Part shown: positions 22,107-35,221 of the stretch, in pieces
Numbering within the stretch: position 1 is the first letter of the stretch
Layout of the letters: every line of letters begins with the position of its first letter
Origin: Panulirus ornatus
Taxonomy: Eukaryota; Arthropoda; Malacostraca; Decapoda; Palinuridae
Direction: 5' to 3'
DNA length: 64,000 nucleotides
Assembly (NCBI RefSeq): GCF_036320965.1
Contig: NC_092225.1
Location: 57,419,424-57,483,423 of the forward strand
Program-made: the position numbers and the translations under genes
Notes under the pieces: generated by a model
The model's input: only the letters and a program-made list of their open reading frames with translations
Databases searched by the model: none
Told to the model about the DNA's origin: nothing

Positions 22107-22968
22107 ACTTTTTTTCTTTTTGCTTTGTCGCTGTCTCCCGCGTTTGCGAGGTAGCGCAAGGAAACAGACGAAAGAAATGGCCCAACCCACCCCCATACAC
22201 ATGTATATACATACGTCCACACACGCAAATATACATACCTACACAGCTTTCCATGGTTTACCCCAGACGCTTCACATGCCCTGATTCAATCCACTGACAG
22301 CACGTCAACCCCGGCATACCACAGCGATCCAATTCACTCTATTCCTTGCCCTCCTTTCACCCTCCTGCATGTTCAGGCCCCGATCACACAAAATCTTTTT
22401 CACTCCATCTTTCCACCTCAAATTTGGTCTCCCACTTCTTCTCGTTCCCTCCACCTCCGACACATATATCCTCTTGGTCAATCTTTCCTCACTCATTCTC
22501 TCCATGTGCCCAAACCATTTCAAAACACCCTCTTCTGCTCTCTGAACCACGCTCTTTTTATTTCCACACATCTCTCTTAACCTTACGTTACTTACTCGAT
22601 CAAACCACCTCACACCACACATTGTCCTCAAACATCTCATTTCCAGCACATCCATCCTCCTGCGCACAACTCTATCCATAGCCCACGCCTCGCAACCATA
22701 CAACATTGTTGGAACCACTATTCCTTCTAACATACCCATTTTTGCTTTCCGATATAATGTTCTCGACTTCCACACATTCTTCAAGGCTCCCAGGATTTTC
22801 GCCCCTTCCCCCACCCTATGATCCATTTCCGCTTCCATGGTTCCAACCGCTGCCAGATCCACTCCCAGATATCTAAAACACTTTACTTCCTCCAGTTTTT
22901 CTCCATTCAAACTTACCTCCAAATTGACTTGACCCTCAACCCTACTGTACCTAATTACCTTGCTCTTA

Positions 22969-22973
<5 letters not shown>
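22107..22973 (-). mobile_element. LINE (family L), 5'-truncated minus-strand copy
   Basis: The minus strand runs from NKSKVIRYS to the stop near 22305, then a short-type 3' UTR with the terminal GCGCTACCTCGCAAACGCGG motif, and an A-rich tail at 22107-22125. (TA)n arrays border both ends (22084 and 22974), the pattern expected for insertion into a TA array. Confidence 0.92.
22305..22973 (-). pseudogene. LINE reverse transcriptase C-terminal fragment
   Basis: About 222 codons are open from the (TA)n border. They show NKSKVIRYSRVEGQ, CFRYLGVDLAAVG, YGCEAWAMDR, REMCGNKKSVVQR, EERLTKRIYVSE and GRPNLRWKDGVKK, then VCRG and stop. The catalytic core is missing. Single changes against other copies (VVQR for VVER, NLRW for NWRW, VCRG for VYRG) are shared in part with the copy at 48131, which points to a common subfamily. 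Confidence 0.9.

Positions 22974-23023
<50 letters not shown>
22974..23023. repeat. (TA)n array
   Basis: TA run joining the 5' truncation point of L to the start of an S1 element. Confidence 0.95.
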
Positions 23024-23024
<1 letters not shown>

Positions 23025-23025
<1 letters not shown>

Positions 23026-23262
23026 TCCCTGGGGATAGGGGATTAAGAATACTTCCCATGTATTCCCTGCGTGTCGTAGAAGGCGACTAAAAGGGGAGGG
23101 AGCGGGGGGCTGAAAATCCTCCCCTCTCGTTTTTTTTTTTAATTTTCCAAAAGGAGGAACCTCTAGAGGGGGGCCAGGTGAGGATATCCCACAAAGGCCC
23201 AGTCCTCTGTTCTTAACGCTACCTCGCTAACGCGTGAAATGGCGAATAGTTTAAAAGAAGTT

Positions 23263-23263
<1 letters not shown>
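23025..23263 (+). mobile_element. Short interspersed repeat S1
   Basis: Full-length S1 starting CCCTGGGGATAGGGGATTAA and ending TGGCGAATAGTTTAAAAG. It has a T10 run at about 23131 and the GCTACCTCGCTAACGCG tail motif near the end. (TA)n on both sides. Confidence 0.88.

Positions 23264-23264
<1 letters not shown>

Positions 23265-23326
<62 letters not shown>
23265..23326. repeat. (TA)n array
   Basis: TA run between S1 and a LINE L tail. Confidence 0.95.
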
Positions 23327-23870
<544 letters not shown>

Positions 23871-24154
23871 TCTCACAGCGCTCGGGAAAGCACTAACCTC
23901 CACCAGGTAAGACCACAGGAAAAAGAGCGTGATGAAGTGTGTACTGTTCGTATGAAGTTAATACAGGACAATCAAGGTGCAAATAATGGATTTCTTCACT
24001 ATGAAAGTTGCATCCTGGGCATCAACCAAGGAGGTGAGGCGTAGTTTAGAGTGGAGCATTTGAGCTGCTTATAGAGAACACTAAGGGGTTCTTACTCCTG
24101 TTTAAATCTGGTACCAGAAGATGTTCTAAAGGCGTTTAGTGTGTTCATTTCCTT

Positions 24155-24225
24155 TGTAGGTTAAGTGGAGAGAAGCTGGAAGAAGTGGAGTGTTTTACAA
24201 ACGTGTGGTGGACATGGCAGCTAGT
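24155..24225 (+). mobile_element. Short old LINE L scrap
   Basis: GGAGAGAAGCTGGAAGAAGT, GGAGTGTTTTA and GGACATGGCAGC line up with the L codons for NGEKLEEVECF and VDLAAD, with a deletion between them. The piece is about 70 bases and heavily mutated. Confidence 0.55.
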
Positions 24226-25377
24226 GGAAATCTAAGCCTCGGCAGTGAAACCTAGCACAAATCTCGTTCTGCTATTTTCAATATAGTATTTCTACCCGTT
24301 CTATTTTTCTTTTTTACTTCCAATAACTAAACTGCACAGCAAGTGATACAAGTGTTCGATGCAACGCCCTTCTAGTTTATGTTCAGCGCTGATATAAAAG
24401 ACTGCGTGTGTGGAAAAAGCCTTTTTTTGTGGAAACGAGATATCTAACAGCTGCTCTATAATTCAAGGAGAATTGGTTGTTTGTCCCAGTTGTCCAGCAC
24501 CAAAAACTATCCTCAACTGAAGCATTTGATCTACGTTTTATAATCTTACGGACCTACCAGGTATTCCGTATCATTAAATGATCTTAAATCATAATTGTAC
24601 TACGAATAAAATTTCCTTCCTTCTTACCCTTACTTCATCATGGCGTCACATTATCTGACAGAAGAGAAAAGAATTTTTTCTCTCTTATGAACAGTTCCTC
24701 GCCTAGACTGCTCTTCCCTGTTGGGCACAAACAGTTCCTCACAGCAATATGTCCTCAGCTACGGCTATGCTCCTGAGAGGGTTATATACATATGACTCCA
24801 AGTAACTTAAGTTCTTCAGTTTAGGCGTGAGGTAATCGTATCAGTTCATGATTAATATACGTTTTAACGTCTGACTTAACTGGCAGTTCTCCAATTGATA
24901 TGGCCTTTTACATCCAACGACACAAGCACACAATAGCCCAATATGAGGCAGTTGAGGGATAAAAGAGCGTTTGCTGGAACCAATTTTTACTGAGTGATGG
25001 AGATGAGTTAATCAAGTACACATTTCTTATTCACTCCTCTTTCATTATACCCAAGTCTTTTACAGCAGATGGCTACGTGCTTTGCAAGAATCAGAGATGC
25101 GTGATATCATATCTAATGTGGATCTCTCGCTACATATCAGCATCTGATTTTGATACAGTGAAGACTTTAGAATAAGCCACTAAACACTTCATATTTTTTT
25201 AGTGACGTAATGGATGAAAAATCCGTATCACTTAACAGGATTCAATTTTGCTCTCTTCTAAAGTGCTGGAACATGGATAAGCATTTTGCAGGTAACAAGA
25301 ACTGCCAGTGAAACAAATGGCAGCAGAAACATCGCAAGTAGCTTGTGAGTATACGTAGTGTTTCATACAACCATTGT
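24226..25377. other. Anonymous sequence
   Basis: A/T-rich, with no long open frame or element. Nothing recognised. Confidence 0.4.
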
Positions 25378-26232
25378 TGACCAGCTGGTGTAGTGGTGCC
25401 TGGTCTGGCAGCTTCACTAGCTGATGTAGTGGTGTCTGAACTGGCAGCTTCACCAGCTGGTGTAGTGGTGCCTGGTCTGGCAGCTTCACCAGCTGGTGTA
25501 GTGGTGTCTGAACTGGCAGCTTCACCAGCTGGTGTAGTGGTGCCTGGTCTGGCAGCTTCACCAGCTGGTGTAGTGGTGCCTGGACTGGCAGCTTCACCAG
25601 CTGGTGTAGCGGTTCCTAACCTGGCAGCTTCACCAGCTGGTGTACTGGTGCCTGGCCTGGCAGCTTCAACAGCTGGTGTACTGGTGCCTAACTTGGCAGC
25701 TTCACCAGCTAGTGTAGTGGTGCCTGGCCTGACAGCTTCACCAGCTGGTTTAGTGGTGCCTGAACTGGCAGCTTCACCAGCTGGTGTAGTAGTGCCTGGT
25801 CTGGCAGCTTCACCAGCTGGTGTAGTGGTGCCTGGCCTGGCAGCTTCACCAGCTGGTGTACTGGTGCCTAACCTGGCAGCTTCACCAGCTGGTGTAGTGG
25901 TGCCTGGACTGGCAGCTTCACCAGCTGGTGCAGTGGTGCCTGGACTGGCAGCTTCACCAGCTGGTGTAGCGGTTCCTAACCTGGCAGCTTCACCAGCTGG
26001 TGTACTGGTGCCTAACCTGGCAGCTTCACCAGCTGGTGTATTGGTGCCTAACCTGGCAGCTTCACCTGCTGGTGTACTGGTGCCTGGCCTAGCAGCTTCA
26101 CCAGCTGGTGTACTGGTGCCTAACCTGGCAGCTTCACCAGCTGGTGTAGTGGTGCCTGGACTGGCAGCTTCAACAGCTGGTGTACTGGTGCCTAACCTGG
26201 CAGCTTCACCAGCTACAGCTTCATCAGGGTAA
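25378..26232 (+). repeat. 36-bp minisatellite, about 23 copies, open in one frame
   Basis: The unit is CTGGCAGCTTCACCAGCTGG followed by TGTAGTGGTGCCTGGT, 36 bases or 12 codons. The plus frame from 25393 to the TAA at 26230-26232 is open for 279 codons and reads LAASPAGVVVPG with variants PN, SE and PE. The other plus frames and the minus frame collect stops (TAG or TAA) in many units. The open frame has no ATG: a TGA lies just upstream at about 25377, so it could only be an internal exon or a chance frame. A hydrophobic Ala/Val/Pro repeat protein is possible. A non-coding minisatellite whose period happens to be a multiple of three is equally possible. Confidence 0.9.
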
Positions 26233-26713
26233 TGTCAGATAATGAAGAGTTAGCAACACACATCATGATATCCCTCCCCAGCTGGCTGCAGCCATGCTCA
26301 CATGGGGAATTATCATTGCTTTAGATTAAATGACCGACAACATAAGGTTCTCGTATCATTGTAACTGGATCACGGACCCCACTATCATCAAGTGGATTAT
26401 CATCCATTTTCAGTGACACTGTGCTACACTGAAGTTAATGTTATCGACTTAAAACTTTTTTATATATATTTCAAATTCAATTCGTTTTACTCTGAATTTT
26501 CTGCCTGTACCAACTAGACAGAGGAGCTTTATCAGTGACCATATCTCTGAAGCTTATTCTTTTATCGGTCATAGGGAGCTTAAGCGATCTAATTTCTCAA
26601 TAATCATTAAGCTTTCTAGTAAACGTTCTCAGTTAAAGCTATAGAATCAACAGAAAGAAAATGCATAAAATCCTTGAGCTATTTATCAACTAGTCGGTAG
26701 AGTTAACGTGAGG

Positions 26714-26717
<4 letters not shown>
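26233..26717. other. Anonymous sequence
   Basis: A/T-rich, with no gene or element seen. Confidence 0.4.

Positions 26718-26782
<65 letters not shown>
26718..26782. repeat. (TA)n array
   Basis: About 32 TA units next to a tRNA-like sequence. Confidence 0.95.
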
Positions 26783-26784
<2 letters not shown>

Positions 26785-26794
26785 ACTACCTGAA

Positions 26795-26890
26795 CCCCTT
26801 AAAGCAGGGTTCCAACTCACTTGGTTGTGGTTAACAAGCCGTGCACTGCTCTAACGGGCGCCGCTGAATGGCATAGGAGTAGCGTCTGAA
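26795..26890 (-). mobile_element. Degenerate tRNA-like (Asn-like) SINE head
   Basis: On the minus strand GTTAGAGCAGTGCACGGC resembles a tRNA A-box and D-arm region. CTTGTTAACC matches an Asn-type anticodon loop with GTT. GTGAGTTGGAACCCTGC stands where the B box GGTTCGAATCC would be. It lacks a clean acceptor stem and joins (TA)n, so it is more likely a tRNA-derived SINE or pseudogene than a working tRNA. It is a different family from S2. Confidence 0.4.
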
Positions 26891-28305
26891 CTTCAGTAAA
26901 GGCTGAGTAAACTTTTTGAGGAAAGGTCAGAGAGTGATCAGTTGGAGCTGCTATTGCTGCCGTCTCTTAATTAGAGATCAGAGCTCGATAATGAGAACCT
27001 GTCGGGTGTTGCATACAGGGCACAGTCCCGTAATGAAAGAACAAGGGGTCGCCACTATGTCCAGAGGGTGACGTTTGAGGTGAATGAACGGTAGAGGAAC
27101 AATGGGAAGTGACAAGGGTGAGTGACTGTGAGACTCGCAGTGGCGTCACTGAAGGAGGGATCAGAATGGGCCCTTGCGAAGGCAGTGACGTCAGGGAGGA
27201 CCGCAGGGTCCTGTGTTGTAGTGAATGTACAGGACCTAATGTGGAGGGTCTTTACTAGCAGTAAGGATGAAGGTCTTCGTACTCCCATATGGAGGTAACG
27301 TCCCTGATGAGAAGTAAGGAGGGGGAGTATTGACATTCCGTGGGAGTGAGGAGGAAAGGTCACAGTGACCTAAAATGTAGTAAGGTAAGGTGGTTGACGT
27401 GGTCACAAGTGGCTAGTGATGGTGTGAATCACCAGTGACGAAAAGTTAAGACAATCCGAGTGACTATGGGTTACTGGACCAGAGTAAGCAAGCCCATGGG
27501 ACTGGCGAAGTCATAGTGATAGCAAGAGCTCGGGGGTACCTCTAGGTGCAGCCCTGAGTGTTCCTGATGGCGGAGTATGGCTGGTTTACGGCTGGTAGTA
27601 AGACGAGGAATGACAGAATTCTGGGCGCTGGTAGGTGGGTCGTGAGTAACTGGGGGCCATAGAGCATATATGAGGGAGTGAGTGGGACAGCGACTCAACA
27701 GACATTCTAGGATTATGTGCTGATGAAACAGGCATAGAAAGGAGAGACTCTTGATGTGAATGTTCCGATAAAGGCAAAAGATGGAATGTGATAATACCTT
27801 AGTGAAGGCGAATGTGAATGTTTGTGGTGGTTTCAGGGAAAGAAGAAATGACATATGTGTGAGAGTGAACTTGGGAAGTAGGCCTGTGTGTGTGTGTGTG
27901 CAGATGCCATGACACACTGCGTAAATAATGACACTGAGTGAAAGTACATAAAGCATAAGGAATGGAAGATATTCATAAATGCAAAGTTCAAAGAACAGTT
28001 AAAATGTGCACAATGCTGTAGGTGGGACGATGAAGGTTACTGAATGAGCAAATGAAACAATATAACAACTAGTCAAGAGAGAACTACGAGAGAAAATGGA
28101 TAAAGGCCGAAGGTAAGGCACAGGGAATGAAAAAAAGAGAAGGAAAATGGCAAAATAGGTGCGATGAACTTCACTGAAAACTGACCAACACTTTTTCCGC
28201 ACACACAGGCACACAGACACACACACACACGCAACAGCACTATACTTTTAACACTGTAGTCACGCCCAGTGGGATCCCTTAAAACACAGATGGAACTCCT
28301 GGGAC

Positions 28306-28308
<3 letters not shown>
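26891..28308. other. Anonymous sequence
   Basis: G-rich on the plus strand from 26990 to 27900, which gives Pro/Ser/Leu-rich minus frames of up to 161 codons without a domain. Short GT and CA runs lie at 27885-27902 and 28203-28232. Confidence 0.4.

Positions 28309-28374
<66 letters not shown>
28309..28374. repeat. (TA)n array
   Basis: About 33 TA units in otherwise anonymous sequence, with no element recognised on either side. Confidence 0.95.
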
Positions 28375-28380
<6 letters not shown>

Positions 28381-30073
28381 TCCATCCGTATGTATCATGA
28401 TATTTCGTCTAAAATGAAGCTTAGATGTATAACTGGATCATTTCAGTGCATATGTTGCTGCATGTTTCAACTGTGCTCACACACACACGTTCATTCTTCA
28501 CACTCGGCACCATGACACGTATCAAGGTGTCGGACACGAAACCAATTTCAACTTGCCCCGACGATGGAAGGTAGATCGTCACGAAGGGTTCTTGGCCATG
28601 ATGGAGGGAACAGTGAGCTGGGAGGCAGGGAGGTATCGTAGTATACGTAAGGTAAGAGTAACAAAGTATCTTTATCTGCGATAGTATTGTAAAGCTATTG
28701 TTAGGGTTGTGGGGAGAGTAGCGGTGGTGGAAAGCTGAGAGCGTGTGGCAGGCAACACTACAGGTTGTAGTGTTGGTGATGTTGAATCAAATGCTATAAG
28801 ACCTTCCTCCTTGAACATCGTAAGCAACTGAAAATGCTACACTGTAGCCTCGTTATTGCTGCCAGGCTGGGAACACAGTAGAAATGCGAAACCATCCCTG
28901 AATATAGCTTATGGTTAATTACCCAACGATGATACTGACAAGTCTTCAAATTACACTGTTCGTTAATGAAAATTTAATTTATTCCTATTCATTAATCCCT
29001 TAACCCACCCTTAGATTATAATCGGCGTTCCAGCCAGGTCGAGTGAAATACAACGCTCACTGGACGTGAGCTTTATGCAACGTTGCATGATAAATACCTT
29101 CACTTACGCCTCTGAAATAAAAGAAAAAACTCCACTGTGAAAATACCCGGCTATAACACACAATTTAGATGACATATGGCAACGTGACGGTCGCAATGCA
29201 GATGTATTTATCCTCGTTGATTTTGGGAGGCGAAAGTTATTAACTGGACAAACGCGGGACATTAAAACGTAAAAGGCGAACTGTAACTGGCTATCCCCCC
29301 AGTAACTGCAAATGGTCTACGTCACAGTACTGAGGAAGCTTTCCTGGAATAGTCATGGCAAACAGTTACACTTTCGTCAGCAGCGGAGTAAATAACTAAC
29401 CAACACTGCTGATGAGAGAGAATATTGAAGTCGATAATCTGACTCTCTCTCTCGCGTTCAAAATGACATTTTCTTTTTGAACATCGTTGACGCAGCTCAT
29501 TTTTGCTGATAAAGGTCTGGGCTGAAGGCCATAACAGGCGGCAAGTATCGGCTATCGTAGGTCATGACAGATGTGTTTACGTTCTCAGTCCAACTTAGCC
29601 TCACTAGCGAGCTGAGTGAACACGACGACGCTATGGGAAACAGTAACTCGCCAACCTTCTTCGTTGTACGACTGTCTAGAATGAGAACATGATGGTTTGG
29701 TCCATTTACTCGGAGCTTTTCCTCTGTCCTGGAGGATGTGGGGTATGACGCCACGGCTCGGCTACCTTTCTGATACCTCTCTGTCTCCACTGTGGAGGCT
29801 GTGGTGGAGATCTTGGAAGAATTTGCTCCTGCTGTGTCTTAAGTCTGGAATAAGACTATATATGTATATAACACTTGGGAACCTCCCAGCTGCTGTCTCT
29901 CTGTCTGTAAGACTCAAGTTGTGACACCCCAGCGACCGGTGGTCACGTCTCTCTGCCTTGTGTTAATCTACAAATATTCTCCCTTGTTTACAGTTCAAGG
30001 AAGAGTAAACTATGTGTATTACTATGTTTACGAGGAACCACCAAGCTTCATTTTATATTCATGGATACCTAAA
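28375..30073. other. Anonymous sequence
   Basis: No gene or element recognised. Overlapping frames at 29497-29790 (minus) and 29697-29924 (plus) are short and have no motif. Confidence 0.4.
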
Positions 30074-30226
30074 ATTAAAGCTGAATGTCTTCAAAATGTT
30101 TGAGACAACAAGCTGAATTTCTTCAAAATATTAAACGAAAACTGAATGTCCTCAAAATGTTTAACAAAAGCTGAATGTCCACAAAATGTTCAACGAAAGC
30201 CGAATGTCCTCAAAATGCTTTACATT
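30074..30226. repeat. ~33-bp tandem repeat
   Basis: AAGCTGAATGTCCTCAAAAT followed by GTTTAACGA-like spacers recurs about five times, with small length changes and substitutions. Confidence 0.75.
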
Positions 30227-30954
30227 CAAGCTTGTGAACTTTTGTGACGACTGTTTGCAGGAGAACGCTGTCGGGCGTTGTTACTGGTTTGTGATGGAGG
30301 CTTAAATGCTTCTCCCTGTGCCTCTCATGGAAGCCTTATCATCAAAAACTATTAGTTGGGCAGACTTGCTACGCTATTTGATCCTCGGTGAACAACAGGG
30401 AAAACGGGTGCACATAGGCCTCCACACGTAAACACCCGTTATGACGCTTACATACTTTGAACTAAATTGCTTGGAAAAGTAATCATATTTCTTTCCTTTT
30501 ACTGGAAAGGGTAAGAAAGCCGAGGCTTATTGTAGGAGAGAGAACGCGTCCGTGAGGCTAAGCACTCGTGGATAATTCCAATGACACTTAAACATGTCTT
30601 GTATGAGGGAAGTCAAGGTAGGGATATTGATCGTGGAGGATGAGGGCAGAGCCTCACGTGGGTGGGTATTCAAGAGCTGATGACTGTACGCGGAGAAACC
30701 ATTATGAGAAGTCTTACCACGGCAAATTTCACATTACGTCGACCTTCACTCCCTCGTGTAGTGGTGAGGTAACCTTCATCTAATGTTCTCATTGCCACGA
30801 CCAGAGTTGATTAACCCTGCGACCTTTCTGTAGAAGGTAATTACTCTCCGCTAGATGATCGCTCAATTAGACATGTGAGAGAAGCGAGCATGGTTTGAAT
30901 GTGTGGTGGGGGGTTGTACAACGTCTCAGGTGGTTTTTCAGACTTTATGTTCTT
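30227..30954. other. Anonymous sequence
   Basis: No element, tandem array or coding region was recognised. Confidence 0.4.
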
Positions 30955-31160
30955 CGGTAGTGTAGCATTCACGGGGTCGCCCAGGGTCGAGCGCATAGAT
31001 TCGAATCCTGGTCGCGGCAGTCGGTCCACAGACAACCCCAAGGGGCTGGGTCGATAAAATGAGTACCTGCCTTAGGCTAAGATATGTATGGCGTTACTAA
31101 GATGACTCTCATTAGGTCCTCAGTTGCTCGTGATGTCTCATCCTAACAAAAAAAAAAAAA
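30955..31160 (+). mobile_element. tRNA-derived SINE S2, 5'-shortened copy with A-tail
   Basis: It begins within the tRNA-like head (GTGTAGCATTCACGGGGTCG, so the A-box part is largely gone). It has CCCAGGGTCGAGCGCAT, the B-box-like GATTCGAATCC and TGGTCGCGGCAG, then CAGTTGCTCGTGATGTCTC and an A13 tail at 31148-31160. No (TA)n has grown in this copy: the place of the 13962 array holds only GATATGTATGGCG. This makes it a useful reference for the ancestral middle part. Confidence 0.8.
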
Positions 31161-31577
31161 ACTTTTGCACGCTAGGAAACAGCGAACTGAGACAAAACTG
31201 ACCAGATAAAACAATTAAAAAAAGAATTTTGAAATCCTTTCATCTTCTCAACGGCGTTCACTGCAAGTCAGGCGTATTTAAAAAGAAAATGTACCACGTA
31301 CGTATTTCAGTCGCTTTTTTATAAAATAAGAACGGAGACAGGAAGGTCTTAATCAAACTTGTATTTAATGACAAAATGTTTTTTGCCAACTATAAAGCTA
31401 ACTTCGGGGTCGAAGTAAGTCTGAACACTGCCGACGGAACACGTCCATCATATGCTGTTGGTCTATGACATCTACATCGTATGACACATTACAATCCTTA
31501 GATAACTTCCCACGGTGGATGTACTTTGCAGAGAGAAAAAGGAATGAAGTCGTGCTTGCTCCTGGAAGTGACTTCAT
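31161..31577. other. Anonymous sequence
   Basis: Nothing recognised. A/T-rich to about 31400. Confidence 0.4.
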
Positions 31578-31579
31578 TT

Positions 31580-31658
<79 letters not shown>
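31578..31658. repeat. Compound (GT)n-(GA)n microsatellite
   Basis: About nine GT units followed by about 31 GA units. Confidence 0.95.
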
Positions 31659-31661
<3 letters not shown>

Positions 31662-31967
31662 CTCACCACGAGGTTTTGCCACAAGGGTAGGGCTAGCGCG
31701 TAATGCACATCGCTGGAAAATATGTAGAGCTACAAAGAAACTTGTGGTGTGAGTCGCGTCTTGTCAAGTGCTAGGTATGAGGAGAGACTGTAAGTTTGCG
31801 GACTGGAAGCCAGCCAGCTAACTGGACCAAAGGAGTGACACCTGACAACCGCTGAAGCGCTAACTCAATCCGCAATGACACTCACCCTTCCTATACCCAG
31901 GCACGTAGTACCGGCAATATACCTGCCTGGGCACGGTGGCTGCCTCCCACCTGGTGCCTATGTTGAG

Positions 31968-32062
31968 AAAGACACGCACACAGAGGTACAGACAAAGAGA
32001 GAGATGGAAAGACACGCACACAGAGGTACAGACAAACAGAGAGATGGAAAGACAGACGGACG
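31968..32062. repeat. ~40-bp tandem repeat, about 2.4 copies
   Basis: GAAAGACACGCACACAGAGG and TACAGACAAAGAGAGAGATG recur with a 40-base shift, then decay into GA-rich sequence to about 32105. Confidence 0.75.
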
Positions 32063-32996
<934 letters not shown>

Positions 32997-33014
32997 ATAT
33001 ATATATATATATAT

Positions 33015-33822
33015 CTTACGTGGTTCGTCTGCTGTGTCATGGAAAAGTAAACATAGCAGATTAATGTCATACGTGCCTGGATATGATGGTGGTCATAACG
33101 ACGGAATTAATGGTCTCAGTCATTTATTCAGTTCATATGCAAACGAGTTAATTACCTTGCTTTTCTACGACAGTGTACACACGGAATAGATAATGATCCA
33201 TTTGTCAGTTACACGAGTACAGAGATGACAGTTAATGATCAAAGCGATGTGCTGTTGTACACATAGCTCTGTTGATATTCCATGTGCTATGTTTGTGATG
33301 GTATAAAGAAGCACTCGTCCAATAGTCTATGTGCTGTGTTGAGCTGACATACACGAGCAATGGCTCATGTGCTATGCTGTTCCGATATGTACAGCTGGGT
33401 CAATGTCCACGTGTTTAGTCTTCCACGCGTATGCCAGAAGTTACTTCATAATCACTTTATGGGCGCCTTATAAATGGACTGAAATAAGGGATATCAGGTC
33501 GCTATAAGGGATATCATATCGCCATAACTTCTCACTAACTATCTCTCCTTCAGTCATTGTTACAGACTCTACACAGAATCCACAATCATATTGCCTTCCC
33601 CCCCTCTCCCCCCCCATGCAATATCCATTCAGTAAAACAGATGGATCAGTCTGGCCAGGTTCATACACGCCGATCATCAAGCTCTGACCACAATGCAAAT
33701 TATGTTAAGGCATCAGTCAGCTTGAGAGCTGATCAAAGGTGCATGACCACGGGCAGGCGTTCCAGCACCTGGTTCCTGGAAGCTGACTCCCACTGTTGAT
33801 AATACATCACTGCCCCAACACC
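33015..33822. other. Anonymous sequence
   Basis: Between 33235 and 33420 loosely similar CCATGTGCTATG words recur, perhaps an old tandem repeat. No gene recognised. Confidence 0.4.
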
Positions 33823-33853
<31 letters not shown>

Positions 33854-33859
33854 ACACAC
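33822..33859. repeat. Poly(C) run followed by (CA)n
   Basis: About 18 C in a row and then about ten CA units. A run like this is error-prone in sequencing, so its length is uncertain. Confidence 0.85.
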
Positions 33860-34776
33860 TTACAACATTCACGCTTGTACACTGCCGTTTATTTAAACTG
33901 GAAAGCAGAAGGCTGGCTGGGTTTTAAAGGCAATTCAGGATAAAGGGCGCGATGAGTGAGGAGTTGAAATATTTTGGTAAGAACCTGAGAGAACTGATAC
34001 TGTACTACAATACGTAGCATTACACGCTCCAGGCACGGCACACCAGCCGCAACCAGCGAAAGAAAGTATTGCTCCGCGCGCCGTCAGAAAGCAGGTGCAA
34101 CGGCGGGCGCGCCAGGAGACACATCCTGGGGTCTCACACTTTGTGTTTCTCCTGTTCGGCCACGACACTGGCGGAGCTCGCTTAAAGATTATCCCTAAAA
34201 TACCGACATTTAGTATAGATTGTTTATTTCCCTCTCTACAAGATTCCTGGAAACTCCAAGAAGGGAGGATCATTCAGGAACTGAATTGGTTAAAAAAGAA
34301 AGGGACTAGCATTAAGTTATATGGGTTTGGAGGAAGAACTGAAACTTTAATAGATACGAAAATTTATTCATGAAATTTTTCTAAGTTGCTTCAGATACAA
34401 AGAAAACGTCGAGGGTTTTTTTTTTCTCTCCCGGAAGGCCAGAAGGAAGTGGAATTCTTTCCCGCGAGTATGAACGTTATTTTCTTTTATGATTGGGAGG
34501 GAATGGACGGATTTTTGAAAGCCCGAGTGGCCAAAACACAGACGATACTATAGTGCCCACGACTGCACTAGTCTTGCTCAGGACCGAAACACTTATGGCA
34601 CTGCAGCGATTTATCATGACCATAGGATGTAACACTGTCTACACCATTATTCTCCCAGACGTACACAAATATTCCCCCTTCATCTAAGCAGCGTTTACAA
34701 GCGTCCAGCACTGGACGATCCGTCGTGACCAACTACCACTTGCATCAGTCTTGCCTTGGCCATCACGACCTACGTG
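33860..34776. other. Anonymous sequence, locally GC-rich
   Basis: A GC-rich patch at about 34020-34180 gives a 112-codon minus frame (33935-34273) with many Cys and no domain I recognise. No RNA gene seen. Confidence 0.4.
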
Positions 34777-34813
34777 TGCGTGTGTGTGTGTGTGTGTATA
34801 TCTATCTATCTAC

Positions 34814-34878
<65 letters not shown>
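34777..34878. repeat. Compound (TG)n-(TCTA)n-(TA)n array
   Basis: TG units, three TCTA units and then about 31 TA units. Confidence 0.95.
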
Positions 34879-34884
<6 letters not shown>

Positions 34885-35180
34885 CATGAATCTTCTGGAT
34901 CTGACAGTCTTCTCTGGCAGTGGGAAAGCACTCCACCGAATGACTTTACCCATTTTCATGTACCGTCTTGCTCCTCCTCCTCCTCCTGCTCCTCTTTTTT
35001 TTCTTTTATATATATATATTTTTCACTATTTCTATACCAAGAGGAAAAACTGAATATTGTCGAACACACGACGCTGCCGCTGCACCCAGGCGATATGACA
35101 GAAAATCTCACAAAGATGAGGGAGATGCGGACATGGCCAGAGTGAAGGAAGACCTCAAGAATACTTTTTTCATTGGTGAC

Positions 35181-35181
<1 letters not shown>
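34879..35181. other. Anonymous sequence
   Basis: Contains a CTCCTC run at about 34970-34990. No gene seen. Confidence 0.4.

Positions 35182-35219
<38 letters not shown>
35182..35219. repeat. (TG)n microsatellite
   Basis: About 19 TG units. Confidence 0.95.

Positions 35220-35221
<2 letters not shown>

Noticed and set aside
25378..26216. CRISPR-like direct repeat array
   Set aside because: Units follow each other without unique spacers, and the sequence is eukaryotic. It is a minisatellite. The same holds for 14990, 39598, 46762, 49860, 55140 and 57190.
33935..34273. 112-codon minus frame with many Cys
   Set aside because: It sits in a small GC-rich patch where stops are rare, and I could recognise no cysteine pattern of a known domain.
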